Source: Clostridium magnum DSM 2767
Lineage (GTDB): Bacteria > Bacillota > Clostridia > Clostridiales > Clostridiaceae
DNA length: 64,000 bases
Reading direction: 5' to 3'
Assembly (NCBI RefSeq): GCF_001623875.1
Contig: NZ_LWAE01000001.1
Span: forward strand, 1,302,001-1,366,000
The position numbers and the translations under genes were made by a program. This document shows positions 27,098 to 35,374 of the stretch, piece by piece. The notes beneath the pieces are model-generated. The model worked only from the letters and a program-made list of their open reading frames with translations, was not told the DNA's origin and did not search any database. Position 1 is the first letter of the stretch. Each line of letters starts with the position of its first letter.

Positions 27098-27113
27098 TTG
27101 GCACATATATTGC
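27098..27113 (+). promoter_or_regulatory. Sigma-54 (-24/-12) promoter of the alcohol dehydrogenase
   Basis: TTGGCAC-N5-TTGC matches the sigma-54 consensus at all key bases, with exactly 10 bp between the GG (27100-27101) and GC (27112-27113) doublets. It leaves a leader of about 70 nt before the ATG at 27197. Confidence 0.92.
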
Positions 27114-27196
27114 TATATATAAATAATGAATAATAAAATGGTTGAAATTTATATAAAACAGTAATCAAATTAGGGATATTTTAGGAGGAACGAAAG

Positions 27197-28363
27197 ATGT
27201 CAAGATTTACATTACCAAGAGATATTTATTTTGGAGAAAACACTTTAGAAGTATTAAAAGACTTGAAAGGTAAAAAAGCTATAGTTGTTGTTGGTGGAGG
27301 CTCAATGAAAAAATTTGGGTTTCTTGATAAAGTAGAAGCTTACTTAAAAGAAGCTGGAATGGAAGTTAAATTAATAGAAGGCGTTGAACCAGATCCATCT
27401 GTTGAAACTGTTATGGAAGGTGCAAGAGTTATGAGAGAATTTCAACCAGATTGGATAGTTTCAATAGGCGGGGGTTCACCAATTGATGCAGCTAAAGCAA
27501 TGTGGATATTCTATGAGTACCCAGAGTTTACTTTCGAGGAAGCAGTGATTCCTTTCGGAATACCAGAGTTAAGACAAAAAGCTAGATTCGTAGCAATACC
27601 ATCTACAAGTGGAACAGCTACAGAAGTTACAGCTTTTTCTGTAATAACTGACTATAAGGCTAAAATAAAATATCCTTTGGCTGACTTTAACTTAACACCA
27701 GATATAGCTATAATTGATCCAGAGCTTGCACAAACAATGCCAGCAAAATTAACAGCTCACACTGGAATGGATGCATTAACTCACGCAATAGAGGCTTATG
27801 TAGCAAGTGCAAGATCATATTTCTCAGATCCACTTGCAATGCAAGCTATAGTTATGACAAAAGAGCAATTAGTAAAGTCTTATGAAGGAGATAAGGATGC
27901 TAGAAATGAAATGCACATAGCTCAATGTTTAGCTGGAATGGCATTTTCAAATGCATTGTTAGGAATCACTCACAGTATGGCACATAAAACTGGTGCGGTG
28001 TTCCATATTCCACACGGATGTGCTAATGCAATATTCCTTCCATATGTAATTGATTTTAATAAAAAAGCCTGTGGAGATAGATATGCTGCTATAGCTAGAA
28101 ATTTGGGTTTGGTTGGAAATAATGATGATGAACTAGTGGATTCATTAACAGCTATGATTCAAGATATGAACAAGAAGATGGAAATACCTCTAACACTAAA
28201 AGAATATGGTGTAACTGAGGAAGAATTTAAGGCAAATGTTGACTTTATATCAGAAAATGCAGTAAAAGACGCATGTACTGGATCAAACCCAAGATCAATA
28301 TCTGTAGAAGAAATGAAAAAAGTATTTGAATGTTCGTTTACTGGAGAAAAAGTTAATTTCTAA
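27197..28363 (+). CDS. Iron-containing alcohol dehydrogenase
   Basis: The 388-residue protein is a group III Fe-dependent alcohol dehydrogenase, probably reducing acetaldehyde or butyraldehyde to alcohol with NAD(P)H. Seen: the nucleotide loop SIGGGSPIDAAKAMW (about 91-105), the Fe ligand region HTGMDALTHAIEAYV (about 193-207) and HSMAHKTGAVFHIPHG (about 259-274) with the metal His residues. AGGAGG precedes the ATG. Single gene with its own sigma-54 promoter, activator-site array and activator directly upstream, so expression is expected to respond to a metabolic signal rather than be constitutive. Cofactor preference cannot be decided from sequence alone. Confidence 0.93.
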   Translation: MSRFTLPRDIYFGENTLEVLKDLKGKKAIVVVGGGSMKKFGFLDKVEAYLKEAGMEVKLIEGVEPDPSVETVMEGARVMREFQPDWIVSIGGGSPIDAAKAMWIFYEYPEFTFEEAVIPFGIPELRQKARFVAIPSTSGTATEVTAFSVITDYKAKIKYPLADFNLTPDIAIIDPELAQTMPAKLTAHTGMDALTHAIEAYVASARSYFSDPLAMQAIVMTKEQLVKSYEGDKDARNEMHIAQCLAGMAFSNALLGITHSMAHKTGAVFHIPHGCANAIFLPYVIDFNKKACGDRYAAIARNLGLVGNNDDELVDSLTAMIQDMNKKMEIPLTLKEYGVTEEEFKANVDFISENAVKDACTGSNPRSISVEEMKKVFECSFTGEKVNF

Positions 28364-28433
28364 GATTTAGACTCACAGACAATTCATGTTCTAATAGTTT
28401 TAGAGTATGCAGGTGAAGCATAACGCAAATAAT

Positions 28434-28486
28434 ACAAAATCTCAAAGGTAGAATTAAATATATGTCATTTTGAGATTTTGTTTTTT
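28434..28486 (+). terminator. Terminator after the alcohol dehydrogenase
   Basis: ACAAAATCTCAAA pairs with TTTTGAGATTTTGT and is followed by a T run. The arms contain TCTCAAAGGTAGA and TCATTTTGAGA, close relatives of the activator sites upstream of the same gene, which is curious but may be coincidental. Confidence 0.75.
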
Positions 28487-28564
28487 AATATAAATAAACA
28501 AACTATAAACATAAAAATTACTATTAAATCAATGTAAAAACTGTAATAACCTAGGAGGATTTAT

Positions 28565-29446
28565 ATGTATAAGATTGTTGAAAGAAGAGAGATAGCTCCA
28601 AATATTTATTTAATGGATATAGAAGCACCAAGAGTTGCTAAATCAGCAAAACCAGGTCAGTTCATTATAGTAAGGATAGATGAGAAGGGTGAAAGAGTTC
28701 CTCTTACCATTTGTGATTATGATATAGAAAAAGGAACTGTAACTATAGTATTCGCAACTATAGGAAGTTCAACTAATAAATTGGCTACTTACAAAGCAGG
28801 AGACTCTGTTGCAGACTTTGTAGGACCACTTGGACAACCTTCAGAATTTATTCATGAAGACTTAGAAGAGTTAAAGAAACAGAAGATAGTATTTGTTGCA
28901 GGGGGTGTTGGTGCAGCTCCAGTATACCCTCAAGTTAAATGGTTAAGACAAAATGGCGTAGATGTAGATGTTATTGTTGGAGGAAAGACAAAAGATTATT
29001 TACTTCTTATTGATGAAATGAAAGAATTGGGAGCTAATGTATATCCTTGTACAGATGATGGATCAGCCGGGTTCAAGGGGTTAGTAACAAATCAATTAAA
29101 AGAACTTATTGATGGTGGAAATAAGTATGATGTTGCTATAGCTATAGGCCCTATGATTATGATGAAATTTGTAGCCAAGCTTACAAAAGAATATAACTTA
29201 AAAACTATAGTAAGTCTAAATACATTGATGGTAGATGCAACCGGAATGTGTGGAGCATGTAGAGTTACTGTAGGAGACGAAACCAAATTCGCCTGTGTTG
29301 ATGGTCCAGAATTTGATGGTCATTTAGTAGATTTCGATGAGGCAATGAGAAGACAAACCCTTTATAAGAGTGAGGAAGGTAGAAAACTTGTTGCTAAAGA
29401 AAAAGCGGAAGGTCATAAATGTAGTTGTATGGAGGGAAAAAACTAA
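28565..29446 (+). CDS. nfnA: NfnA: NADH-dependent ferredoxin:NADP+ oxidoreductase, small subunit
   Basis: The 293-residue protein is a ferredoxin-NADP reductase-type subunit (SudB/GltB-like): an N-terminal FAD domain (residues 1-100), an NAD-binding domain with VAGGVGAAPVYPQVKWL (about 115-131), and a C-terminal 2Fe-2S site CGACRVTVGDETKFAC (about 222-237). NfnAB bifurcates electrons, coupling ferredoxin and NADH oxidation to NADP+ reduction. The stop codon overlaps the start of nfnB. AGGAGGA precedes the ATG. No sigma-54 promoter is visible before it, so it is likely transcribed separately from the alcohol dehydrogenase. Confidence 0.93.
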   Translation: MYKIVERREIAPNIYLMDIEAPRVAKSAKPGQFIIVRIDEKGERVPLTICDYDIEKGTVTIVFATIGSSTNKLATYKAGDSVADFVGPLGQPSEFIHEDLEELKKQKIVFVAGGVGAAPVYPQVKWLRQNGVDVDVIVGGKTKDYLLLIDEMKELGANVYPCTDDGSAGFKGLVTNQLKELIDGGNKYDVAIAIGPMIMMKFVAKLTKEYNLKTIVSLNTLMVDATGMCGACRVTVGDETKFACVDGPEFDGHLVDFDEAMRRQTLYKSEEGRKLVAKEKAEGHKCSCMEGKN

Positions 29447-30843
29447 TGGAAACAATGGTAACAAATAGAATGATAAGAATAGCAATAAAGGAGCAAGAGC
29501 CAGAAGTAAGAGCAGCTAATTTTGAGGAAGTTTGCTTAGGATACACAGAGGAAGAGGCTATGATAGAAGCTTCAAGATGTCTTAACTGTAAAAATGCTAG
29601 ATGTGTAGGAGATTGTCCTGTATCTATAAACATACCAGATTTTATTAGCAAAGTTAAAGATGGCGAGTTTGAAGAGGCTGCAAAGATTATAGCAAAGTCT
29701 AGTGCACTGCCAGCGGTTTGTGGAAGAGTATGTCCACAAGAAAACCAATGTGAAGGAAAATGTGTACTTGGAATAAAAGGAGATGCAGTAGCTATAGGTA
29801 AGCTTGAAAGATTTGTAGCTGATTGGTCAAGAGAAAATGATATAGACTTATCAGAAAGAAAGCCAAGCAATGGCAAAAAAGTAGCTGTTATAGGAAGTGG
29901 TCCTGCTGGCTTAACTTGTGCAGGAGACTTAGCTAAAGAAGGATATGATGTTACTATATTTGAAGCACTACATGAAGCAGGTGGGGTTTTAGTTTATGGT
30001 ATACCAGAATTCAGACTTCCGAAGGATACAGTAGTTAAGCATGAAGTTGAAAATGTTAAAAAGCTTGGAGTTAAGATAGAAACTAACGTAATAGTAGGAA
30101 GAACTGTTAAGATAGACGAACTTATGGAAGAGGAAGGCTTTAATGCTGTATTTATAGGTTCCGGTGCTGGACTTCCTAAGTTTATGGGAATACCAGGAGA
30201 AAACTTAAATGGAGTATTTTCTGCAAATGAATTCCTAACAAGAAACAATTTAATGAAAGCTTTTAAAGAAGATTTCGATACACCAATTAAAGCAGGAAAG
30301 AAAGTTGCTGTAGTGGGTGGAGGAAATGTTGCTATGGATGCGGCAAGAACTGCACTGAGACTTGGAGCAGAAGTTCATATAGTTTACAGAAGATCAGAAG
30401 CAGAACTTCCTGCAAGAGTAGAAGAAGTACATCATGCAAAAGAAGAAGGTGTAATTCTTGATGTACTAACAAACCCAATAGAAATTATCGGAGACGAAAA
30501 GGGTTGGGTTACAGGAATGAAATGTGTGAGAATGGAACTAGGAGAACCGGATGCATCTGGCAGAAGAAAACCTGTTGTAGTAGAAGGTTCAGAATTTGTA
30601 ATGGAAGTTGATACAGTAATAATGTCACTTGGAACTTCACCAAACCCATTAATTGCATCAACTACTAAAGGATTAGAAATAAACAATCGTAAATGTATAG
30701 TGGCACAGGAAGAAACGGGTCTTACTTCAAGAGAAGGAGTATATGCTGGAGGAGATGCTGTAACAGGGGCTGCTACAGTTATACTAGCTATGGGAGCTGG
30801 AAAGAAGGCTGCTGCAGCCATTAATGAATTTTTAAGAAAATAA
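29446..30843 (+). CDS. nfnB: NfnB: NADH-dependent ferredoxin:NADP+ oxidoreductase, large subunit
   Basis: The 465-residue flavoprotein belongs to the glutamate synthase small-subunit-like family. An N-terminal domain binds two 4Fe-4S clusters (CLNCKNARCVGDCP near 45 and CGRVCPQENQCEGKC near 90), followed by an FAD domain (VIGSGPAGLTCAGDLA, about 147) and an NADPH domain (VVGGGNVAMDAARTAL, about 288). Next to NfnA, and without a large glutamate synthase subunit nearby, NfnB is a better call than GltD. The ATG at 29446 overlaps the nfnA stop (TAATG) and follows GGAGGG; the upstream ATG at 29425 is rejected. Confidence 0.93.
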   Translation: METMVTNRMIRIAIKEQEPEVRAANFEEVCLGYTEEEAMIEASRCLNCKNARCVGDCPVSINIPDFISKVKDGEFEEAAKIIAKSSALPAVCGRVCPQENQCEGKCVLGIKGDAVAIGKLERFVADWSRENDIDLSERKPSNGKKVAVIGSGPAGLTCAGDLAKEGYDVTIFEALHEAGGVLVYGIPEFRLPKDTVVKHEVENVKKLGVKIETNVIVGRTVKIDELMEEEGFNAVFIGSGAGLPKFMGIPGENLNGVFSANEFLTRNNLMKAFKEDFDTPIKAGKKVAVVGGGNVAMDAARTALRLGAEVHIVYRRSEAELPARVEEVHHAKEEGVILDVLTNPIEIIGDEKGWVTGMKCVRMELGEPDASGRRKPVVVEGSEFVMEVDTVIMSLGTSPNPLIASTTKGLEINNRKCIVAQEETGLTSREGVYAGGDAVTGAATVILAMGAGKKAAAAINEFLRK

Positions 30844-30893
30844 AAATTCATTAATAATAATATTTGCCCCTAAATTTTTATATAATTTGATAA

Positions 30894-30950
30894 GGGATTT
30901 AGTATTGAAAATAAAATTAATTTTCAGTACTAAATCCTAATTTTATTTTA
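30894..30950 (+). terminator. Intrinsic terminator of nfnAB
   Basis: GGATTTAGTA-TTGAAAAT pairs with ATTTTCAGTACTAAATCC, then a T-rich tail. Confidence 0.85.
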
Positions 30951-31130
30951 GGTAAGTTTTTGTGTAATATAGAAGTTTGACAATTAATATATTATTCTCC
31001 CATATTATGATATGGTATAATTGAAATATTGTACAAGCAATAATCGGATTATTTACTATTGCTTAGAAATTAATACGGTGTTTATTTAAGAAATATCATA
31101 TGAAACTCAGATTATATAAATCCTTAGGAG

Positions 31131-31820
31131 GTGGTTAACATTAAAATAGTAATAAAGTCATTTAAATACATAATAAGTATTTTGTTTATCCTTATTTTTT
31201 TACTATTTATAATCAACCTAATAGTAACCCATGAGGCTAGCAAATACATTCTAGATAAAAATTCGTCTATTCCAAAGGTTGATGCAGTAATAATTCCTGG
31301 TGTATTTGTATATTCTTCTGGTAAGGTATCAGATATTTTAAAGGATAGACTTGATACAGCTTTAGAATTACTGAAAAATAATAAAGATCTTAAAATAATA
31401 GTAACGGGCGATCACGGTGATCCGAATTATGATGAAGTCAATGCTATGAGAAATTATTTAGAACAAAGAGGGATTCCAACTGCCAATATATTTATGGATC
31501 ATGCAGGTTTTAGTACATATGAAAGTATTTATAGAGCAAAAGAAATATTTGATGTAAATAAGGCAGTTATTGTAACCCAAGATTATCACTTGAAAAGAGC
31601 CGTATATATAGGAAGAAAGAAAGGTATAGAGGCTTATGGAGTAACTGCTGATAAGCACGTATATGTAGAGATAAAAAAATATCAAGTAAGAGAAAGTTTT
31701 GCAATATGTAAAGACTTCTTTTTAGTAAATGTACTTAGAATAGAACCTAAGTTTTTGGGAGATAAAATACCTGTAATGAATAGCGACGGTAGGATAACTC
31801 ATGATAAAAAGAATGAATAA
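31131..31820 (+). CDS. YdcF/SanA-family DUF218 membrane-anchored protein
   Basis: The 229-residue protein has one N-terminal membrane helix (about 12-33) and a DUF218 domain with VDAVIIPGVFVYSSGKVSDIL, VTGDHGDPNYDEVNAMRNYL and VTQDYHLKRAVYIGRKKGI, the usual SanA/YdcF blocks. SanA affects envelope permeability in enterobacteria; biochemical activity is unknown. Start is uncertain: the GTG at 31131 overlaps AGGAGGT, whereas the ATT at 31140 lies 7 bp after it, so this may be a rare ATT initiation; no ATG exists before the membrane helix. The next gene begins 16 bp after the stop, so the pair is probably co-transcribed. Confidence 0.8.
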   Translation: MVNIKIVIKSFKYIISILFILIFLLFIINLIVTHEASKYILDKNSSIPKVDAVIIPGVFVYSSGKVSDILKDRLDTALELLKNNKDLKIIVTGDHGDPNYDEVNAMRNYLEQRGIPTANIFMDHAGFSTYESIYRAKEIFDVNKAVIVTQDYHLKRAVYIGRKKGIEAYGVTADKHVYVEIKKYQVRESFAICKDFFLVNVLRIEPKFLGDKIPVMNSDGRITHDKKNE

Positions 31821-31836
31821 ATATGCGAGGGTAAAA

Positions 31837-32955
31837 ATGAACAAGAAAAAAGTAATAACATTTTTTATATTAATAATTGTTATAATTCTCATAGCAGCAG
31901 GCTATATTATTAAAACTAACCCAGAAGCTAGAGGGATTATTAATAAAAAAATAAATGAATTTGAAGGAAAGACATTAAATGAAAAATTCCAAACAAAAAT
32001 TAAATCGGGAAATCTGGCTACAGATTATAATATTGATCAGGTTTTAAGTGATGTAGATAAATTTCAGTTGAATACTTTAAATATACCTATAGTAATAAAT
32101 ATAGAGAACTTATCTTCAAGTAGTATGATTGTAGATAAATCTAGTGAAGATAAGGCAAAGAGCTTAATTAAAAAATTAAATGGAAAAAAGATAAATATAA
32201 TATTAGAACCTTACCCATGGATAGATAATGGTAGTAAATACGAAACAGCCTGGAAACCTGATAACATAAATACTTTCTTTTGGAATTGGAAGACAAATGT
32301 GTTAAAAGTACTAATTGATGACATTGCAGTACCTTATCATGTAGATGCATTAAATATAGGGTCAAGTTTTGTAAATATGGAATATGCAGAAGGATATTGG
32401 TGCGATACCATAGAATATGTTAGATTATATTATAAGGGATTAATAACCTATAGAACAGGTTGGTGGTATACTGCTGAATGGAAACCAGAAACTACACAAG
32501 CCTATGAAAAAAAATTAAATAATAGAATGTTTTCAAAGTTGGATTTTATATCTATTGCAGCTTATTTTGAACTTACAGATAAAGATAACAATACAGTAGA
32601 AAACTTAGAAAGTTCTATACAAAGTACTCAAATATATGATAGAAAACAAAATATAAAAAAAGAAATTAAAAATTTTCATAATAAATGGGATAAGCCTATT
32701 TTCTTTGGAGAACTTGGATTTCCTAAAATCAATAAAGCTTCAGTTCATCCATGGGATCCATATCAAAATAATATTGTAAATAACGTTGAGCAGGCAAATT
32801 GTTTTGAGGCTTATCGAAGATCATTCGAAAATGAATCATGGTTTTTAGGGTTTTCAATATTTGCAATAGGTGAAAAGAGTTTGGATAAACGTTATTATCC
32901 AAGTGATGAGAGTACTTTAATTATTAAAAATTGGTATAACAAAGTAAATAAATGA
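31837..32955 (+). CDS. Membrane-anchored glycoside hydrolase-like TIM barrel (GH113-like)
   Basis: The 372-residue protein has an N-terminal signal anchor (about 7-27) and an extracellular domain whose blocks follow GH113-type beta-mannanase folds: INIILEPYPWID, VDALNIGSSFVNMEYAEGYW, LDFISIAAYFELTD, and KPIFFGELGFPK. The last contains the nucleophile-position Glu (GELG). At the acid/base position, where GH113 enzymes have a Glu after GT, this protein reads IGSS, so hydrolytic activity is doubtful. Start ATG 31837 is used because GCGAGGG precedes it at the right distance; two upstream ATGs overlap the previous gene. A role in cell-wall or polysaccharide binding is inference. Confidence 0.65.
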   Translation: MNKKKVITFFILIIVIILIAAGYIIKTNPEARGIINKKINEFEGKTLNEKFQTKIKSGNLATDYNIDQVLSDVDKFQLNTLNIPIVINIENLSSSSMIVDKSSEDKAKSLIKKLNGKKINIILEPYPWIDNGSKYETAWKPDNINTFFWNWKTNVLKVLIDDIAVPYHVDALNIGSSFVNMEYAEGYWCDTIEYVRLYYKGLITYRTGWWYTAEWKPETTQAYEKKLNNRMFSKLDFISIAAYFELTDKDNNTVENLESSIQSTQIYDRKQNIKKEIKNFHNKWDKPIFFGELGFPKINKASVHPWDPYQNNIVNNVEQANCFEAYRRSFENESWFLGFSIFAIGEKSLDKRYYPSDESTLIIKNWYNKVNK

Positions 32956-33005
32956 AGTAAAATTTGAATTTAGACTGTAATATTAGATAGGGTAGTCATC
33001 TAGAG
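32953..33005 (+). repeat. Decayed copy 5 of the two-hairpin element
   Basis: GAAGTAAAATTTGAATTTAGA ... TAGGGTAGTCATC resembles the outer ends of the element; the middle is lost. As with copy 1, it begins in the stop codon of the preceding gene. Confidence 0.55.
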
Positions 33006-33008
33006 AAA

Positions 33009-33053
33009 AAGAAAAGCATCCCAGTTATAGCATAGTGACTGGGATGCTTGTTA
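33009..33053 (-). terminator. Terminator of the GGDEF-EAL gene
   Basis: AAGCATCCCAGT / ACTGGGATGCTT stem followed on the minus strand by TTCTTTTTC. It may also stop plus-strand transcription. Confidence 0.8.
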
Positions 33054-33057
33054 TAGC

Positions 33058-35136
33058 CTAATCTTTATGAAGTTTTTTGTAATAAAACATTTCGAAGTCT
33101 TCCTTAGACATAGGTTTTCCGAAAAAGTAACCCTGCATTTCGTCACATTTATTTAACTTAAAGAAGTTAACCTGTTCTTGATTCTCAACCCCTTCCGCAA
33201 CCACTCCCAGTGCCATGCTTTTTCCTAAGGCTAAAACTGTTGATGCAATTATTGAATGATCCTTTACCCCATCAATTTTACTTACGAAAGATTTATCAAT
33301 TTTTAATTTATTTACAGAAAAACTATTTAACTGACTTAAAGAAGAGTAGCCAGTACCGAAATCATCTATTGCAAACTTTATTCCCATTGCTTTTAGCTCA
33401 TTAATCATCTTAATGGTATGCTCAACATTCTGCATAGCTATGCTTTCGGTAATTTCTAACTCTAAGTAGCGAGGATCTAGTCCAGTTTCTTCTAACACAT
33501 TAGATACCATTGTTGTTAAATCTTGAAGTTGAAATTGAAGTGCTGAAAGATTAACAGCTACTGTCAAAGGTGGTAATCCAGCATTTTGAAAAGCCTTGGT
33601 TTGAGCACAGGCAGTACGGAGCACCCATTCGCCAATAGGAACAATTAGTCCAGTCTCTTCAGCTAAAGGAATAAATTTTGCGGGAGGAACTAGTCCCCAA
33701 TTAGGATGTTGCCAGCGTATTAAGGCTTCCATTCCAATTATTTGCTCTGTTTCAGTGCTCACCTTTGGTTGATAATAAACTACAAATTCTTTATACTCTA
33801 AAGCCCTGCGTAAGCTATTTTCCATTGCCAATCGTTCAAGAGCCTTTTCATTTAATGCTGGTGTGTAAAGTTGAAAATTGTTTTTTCCTTTTTCTTTAGC
33901 ACGATACATAGCTACATCAGCATTTGTAAGTAAGGTTTCAACGTCTTTCCCATCGTCAGGGTAAATGGTAACACCAATACTAACAGAGATATAAAGTTCG
34001 TGGGAGTCAATTATTATAGTCTCTCTGATGGTTTCGAGAATCTTAGTAGCTATGTTACCTATGTTTTCTTCATGAGCTATAGCAGGCAATAAAATTACGA
34101 ACTCGTCACCGCCTATTCTAGCAACTGTATCTGTTTCATTTACACAACTTTTTAATCTTACAGCAATTTCTTTTAGTAATTTATCACCAATATCGTGACC
34201 TAGGGTATCATTAATAAGCTTAAATCTATCCAGATCAAGATACATAATCGCAAGGTTTTGATTAGTGTGTTTAGAGTGAGAAATTTCAAGCTCTATACGA
34301 TCTTTCAATAAAAGTCTGTTAGGTAAATCTGTTAAAGAATCGTAGAAAGCCTGGTATCTTATAGTTTCCTCGTAGTGTCTTCTTTCTGTAATATCACGTA
34401 GTATGATAGTAAAGAAAAATCTATCATCTACATAAAACTTACTTATTGTAGCTTCAAGTGGTAAGTTTGAATTATTCTTTTTGCGGCCGAGAATTTCTAA
34501 GTTTTTTTCTGGAAATTTACTATTCACATCGAGGTTAGTGCAATCATTGTAACAAAGCTCTGGAATAAGCATGTTTATGCTGGCTCCAATTACTTCATTA
34601 GATGCATAACCGAAAATTTTTTCTGCTGAAGGATTAATATATCCGATTATGCCATTGACATCGATGGTGATAATTCCCTCTATTGCATGATTGATTATTG
34701 AACTTGCAAAGGCATCATTTTGGTCAAGTGTTATTTCTGTACGTCTTGCCTGTAATAAACGACTTAGACGTTTGCGTAGAACAGCCCAGTTTATAGGTTT
34801 GCCAATATAATCGGTAGCTCCAGCCTCAAAAGCCAAGTTTACAGACTCCTCGTCATCTAAAGAAGTAATCATAATTACCGGCGTATTCCTACCTTGCGGT
34901 AATTGTTGCAATTGAGCACATGCAGAGACACCATCTATTTCTGGCATCATAAAATCCATTAAAATTATGTCAGGCTTTCGTTCTTCGAATAAGGAGAGAA
35001 CTTGCTTACCATTCTTGGCTTCAATAACTTCATATCCATCCTTTTCCAGGAACTCTCGTAATGTGAATCTCATAAATCTAGAATCGTCGGCTACAAGAAT
35101 TAAAGATTTTCTTTTGTCAAACATTTTATCTATCAT
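33058..35136 (-). CDS. Response regulator with PAS, GGDEF and EAL domains (c-di-GMP turnover)
   Basis: The 692-residue protein has a receiver domain (about 10-130) with the phospho-acceptor Asp in IILMDFMMPEIDG, a PAS domain (about 145-260), a GGDEF domain (about 265-425) with intact ARIGGDEFVIL, and an EAL domain (about 440-685) with EALIRWQHP and DDFGTGYSS. Both catalytic cores look active. The product-inhibition I-site RxxD before GGDEF reads NETD, so feedback control at that site is probably absent. There is no adjacent histidine kinase, so it is an orphan regulator. The gene is monocistronic with its own terminator. Confidence 0.94.
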   Translation of the reverse strand: MIDKMFDKRKSLILVADDSRFMRFTLREFLEKDGYEVIEAKNGKQVLSLFEERKPDIILMDFMMPEIDGVSACAQLQQLPQGRNTPVIMITSLDDEESVNLAFEAGATDYIGKPINWAVLRKRLSRLLQARRTEITLDQNDAFASSIINHAIEGIITIDVNGIIGYINPSAEKIFGYASNEVIGASINMLIPELCYNDCTNLDVNSKFPEKNLEILGRKKNNSNLPLEATISKFYVDDRFFFTIILRDITERRHYEETIRYQAFYDSLTDLPNRLLLKDRIELEISHSKHTNQNLAIMYLDLDRFKLINDTLGHDIGDKLLKEIAVRLKSCVNETDTVARIGGDEFVILLPAIAHEENIGNIATKILETIRETIIIDSHELYISVSIGVTIYPDDGKDVETLLTNADVAMYRAKEKGKNNFQLYTPALNEKALERLAMENSLRRALEYKEFVVYYQPKVSTETEQIIGMEALIRWQHPNWGLVPPAKFIPLAEETGLIVPIGEWVLRTACAQTKAFQNAGLPPLTVAVNLSALQFQLQDLTTMVSNVLEETGLDPRYLELEITESIAMQNVEHTIKMINELKAMGIKFAIDDFGTGYSSLSQLNSFSVNKLKIDKSFVSKIDGVKDHSIIASTVLALGKSMALGVVAEGVENQEQVNFFKLNKCDEMQGYFFGKPMSKEDFEMFYYKKLHKD

Positions 35137-35254
35137 AATTTCTCTTTTCCTATAGTTCCCTTCTATTTTTTCAAGTATATAATTGTTTATTATATTACAT
35201 TTTAATTATACGATTAGCTTTATTATTAGTACAACATTTTATAATAATTATTTA

Positions 35255-35335
35255 CTAACTATGAACATGACTATGATTCTCTTTTAATAATAATATAGTA
35301 CCTATAATCATTATCGGAAGGGATACAAAGAACAT
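35255..35335 (-). CDS. Possible 26-residue membrane peptide with His-rich tail
   Basis: On the minus strand an ATG-initiated frame encodes a hydrophobic helix (FFVSLPIMIIGTILLL) followed by KENHSHVHS and a stop. Single-helix peptides with a charged HxHxH end exist in clostridia, and this lies in a 220-bp gap with no other content. The ribosome site is weak (GAGAT, somewhat far upstream), so translation is uncertain. The gap otherwise holds only AT-rich DNA. Confidence 0.3.
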   Translation of the reverse strand: MFFVSLPIMIIGTILLLKENHSHVHS

Positions 35336-35374
35336 TATACTTGGAATATCTCTACAAATTATAAAATAGTTTAA

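Noticed and set aside
28487-28560. Second sigma-54 promoter before nfnA
   Set aside because: No TGGCA/TTGC pair is present in this gap.
29446-30843. Glutamate synthase small subunit (GltD)
   Set aside because: Same family, but adjacency to the NfnA-type subunit and lack of a large subunit favour NfnB.
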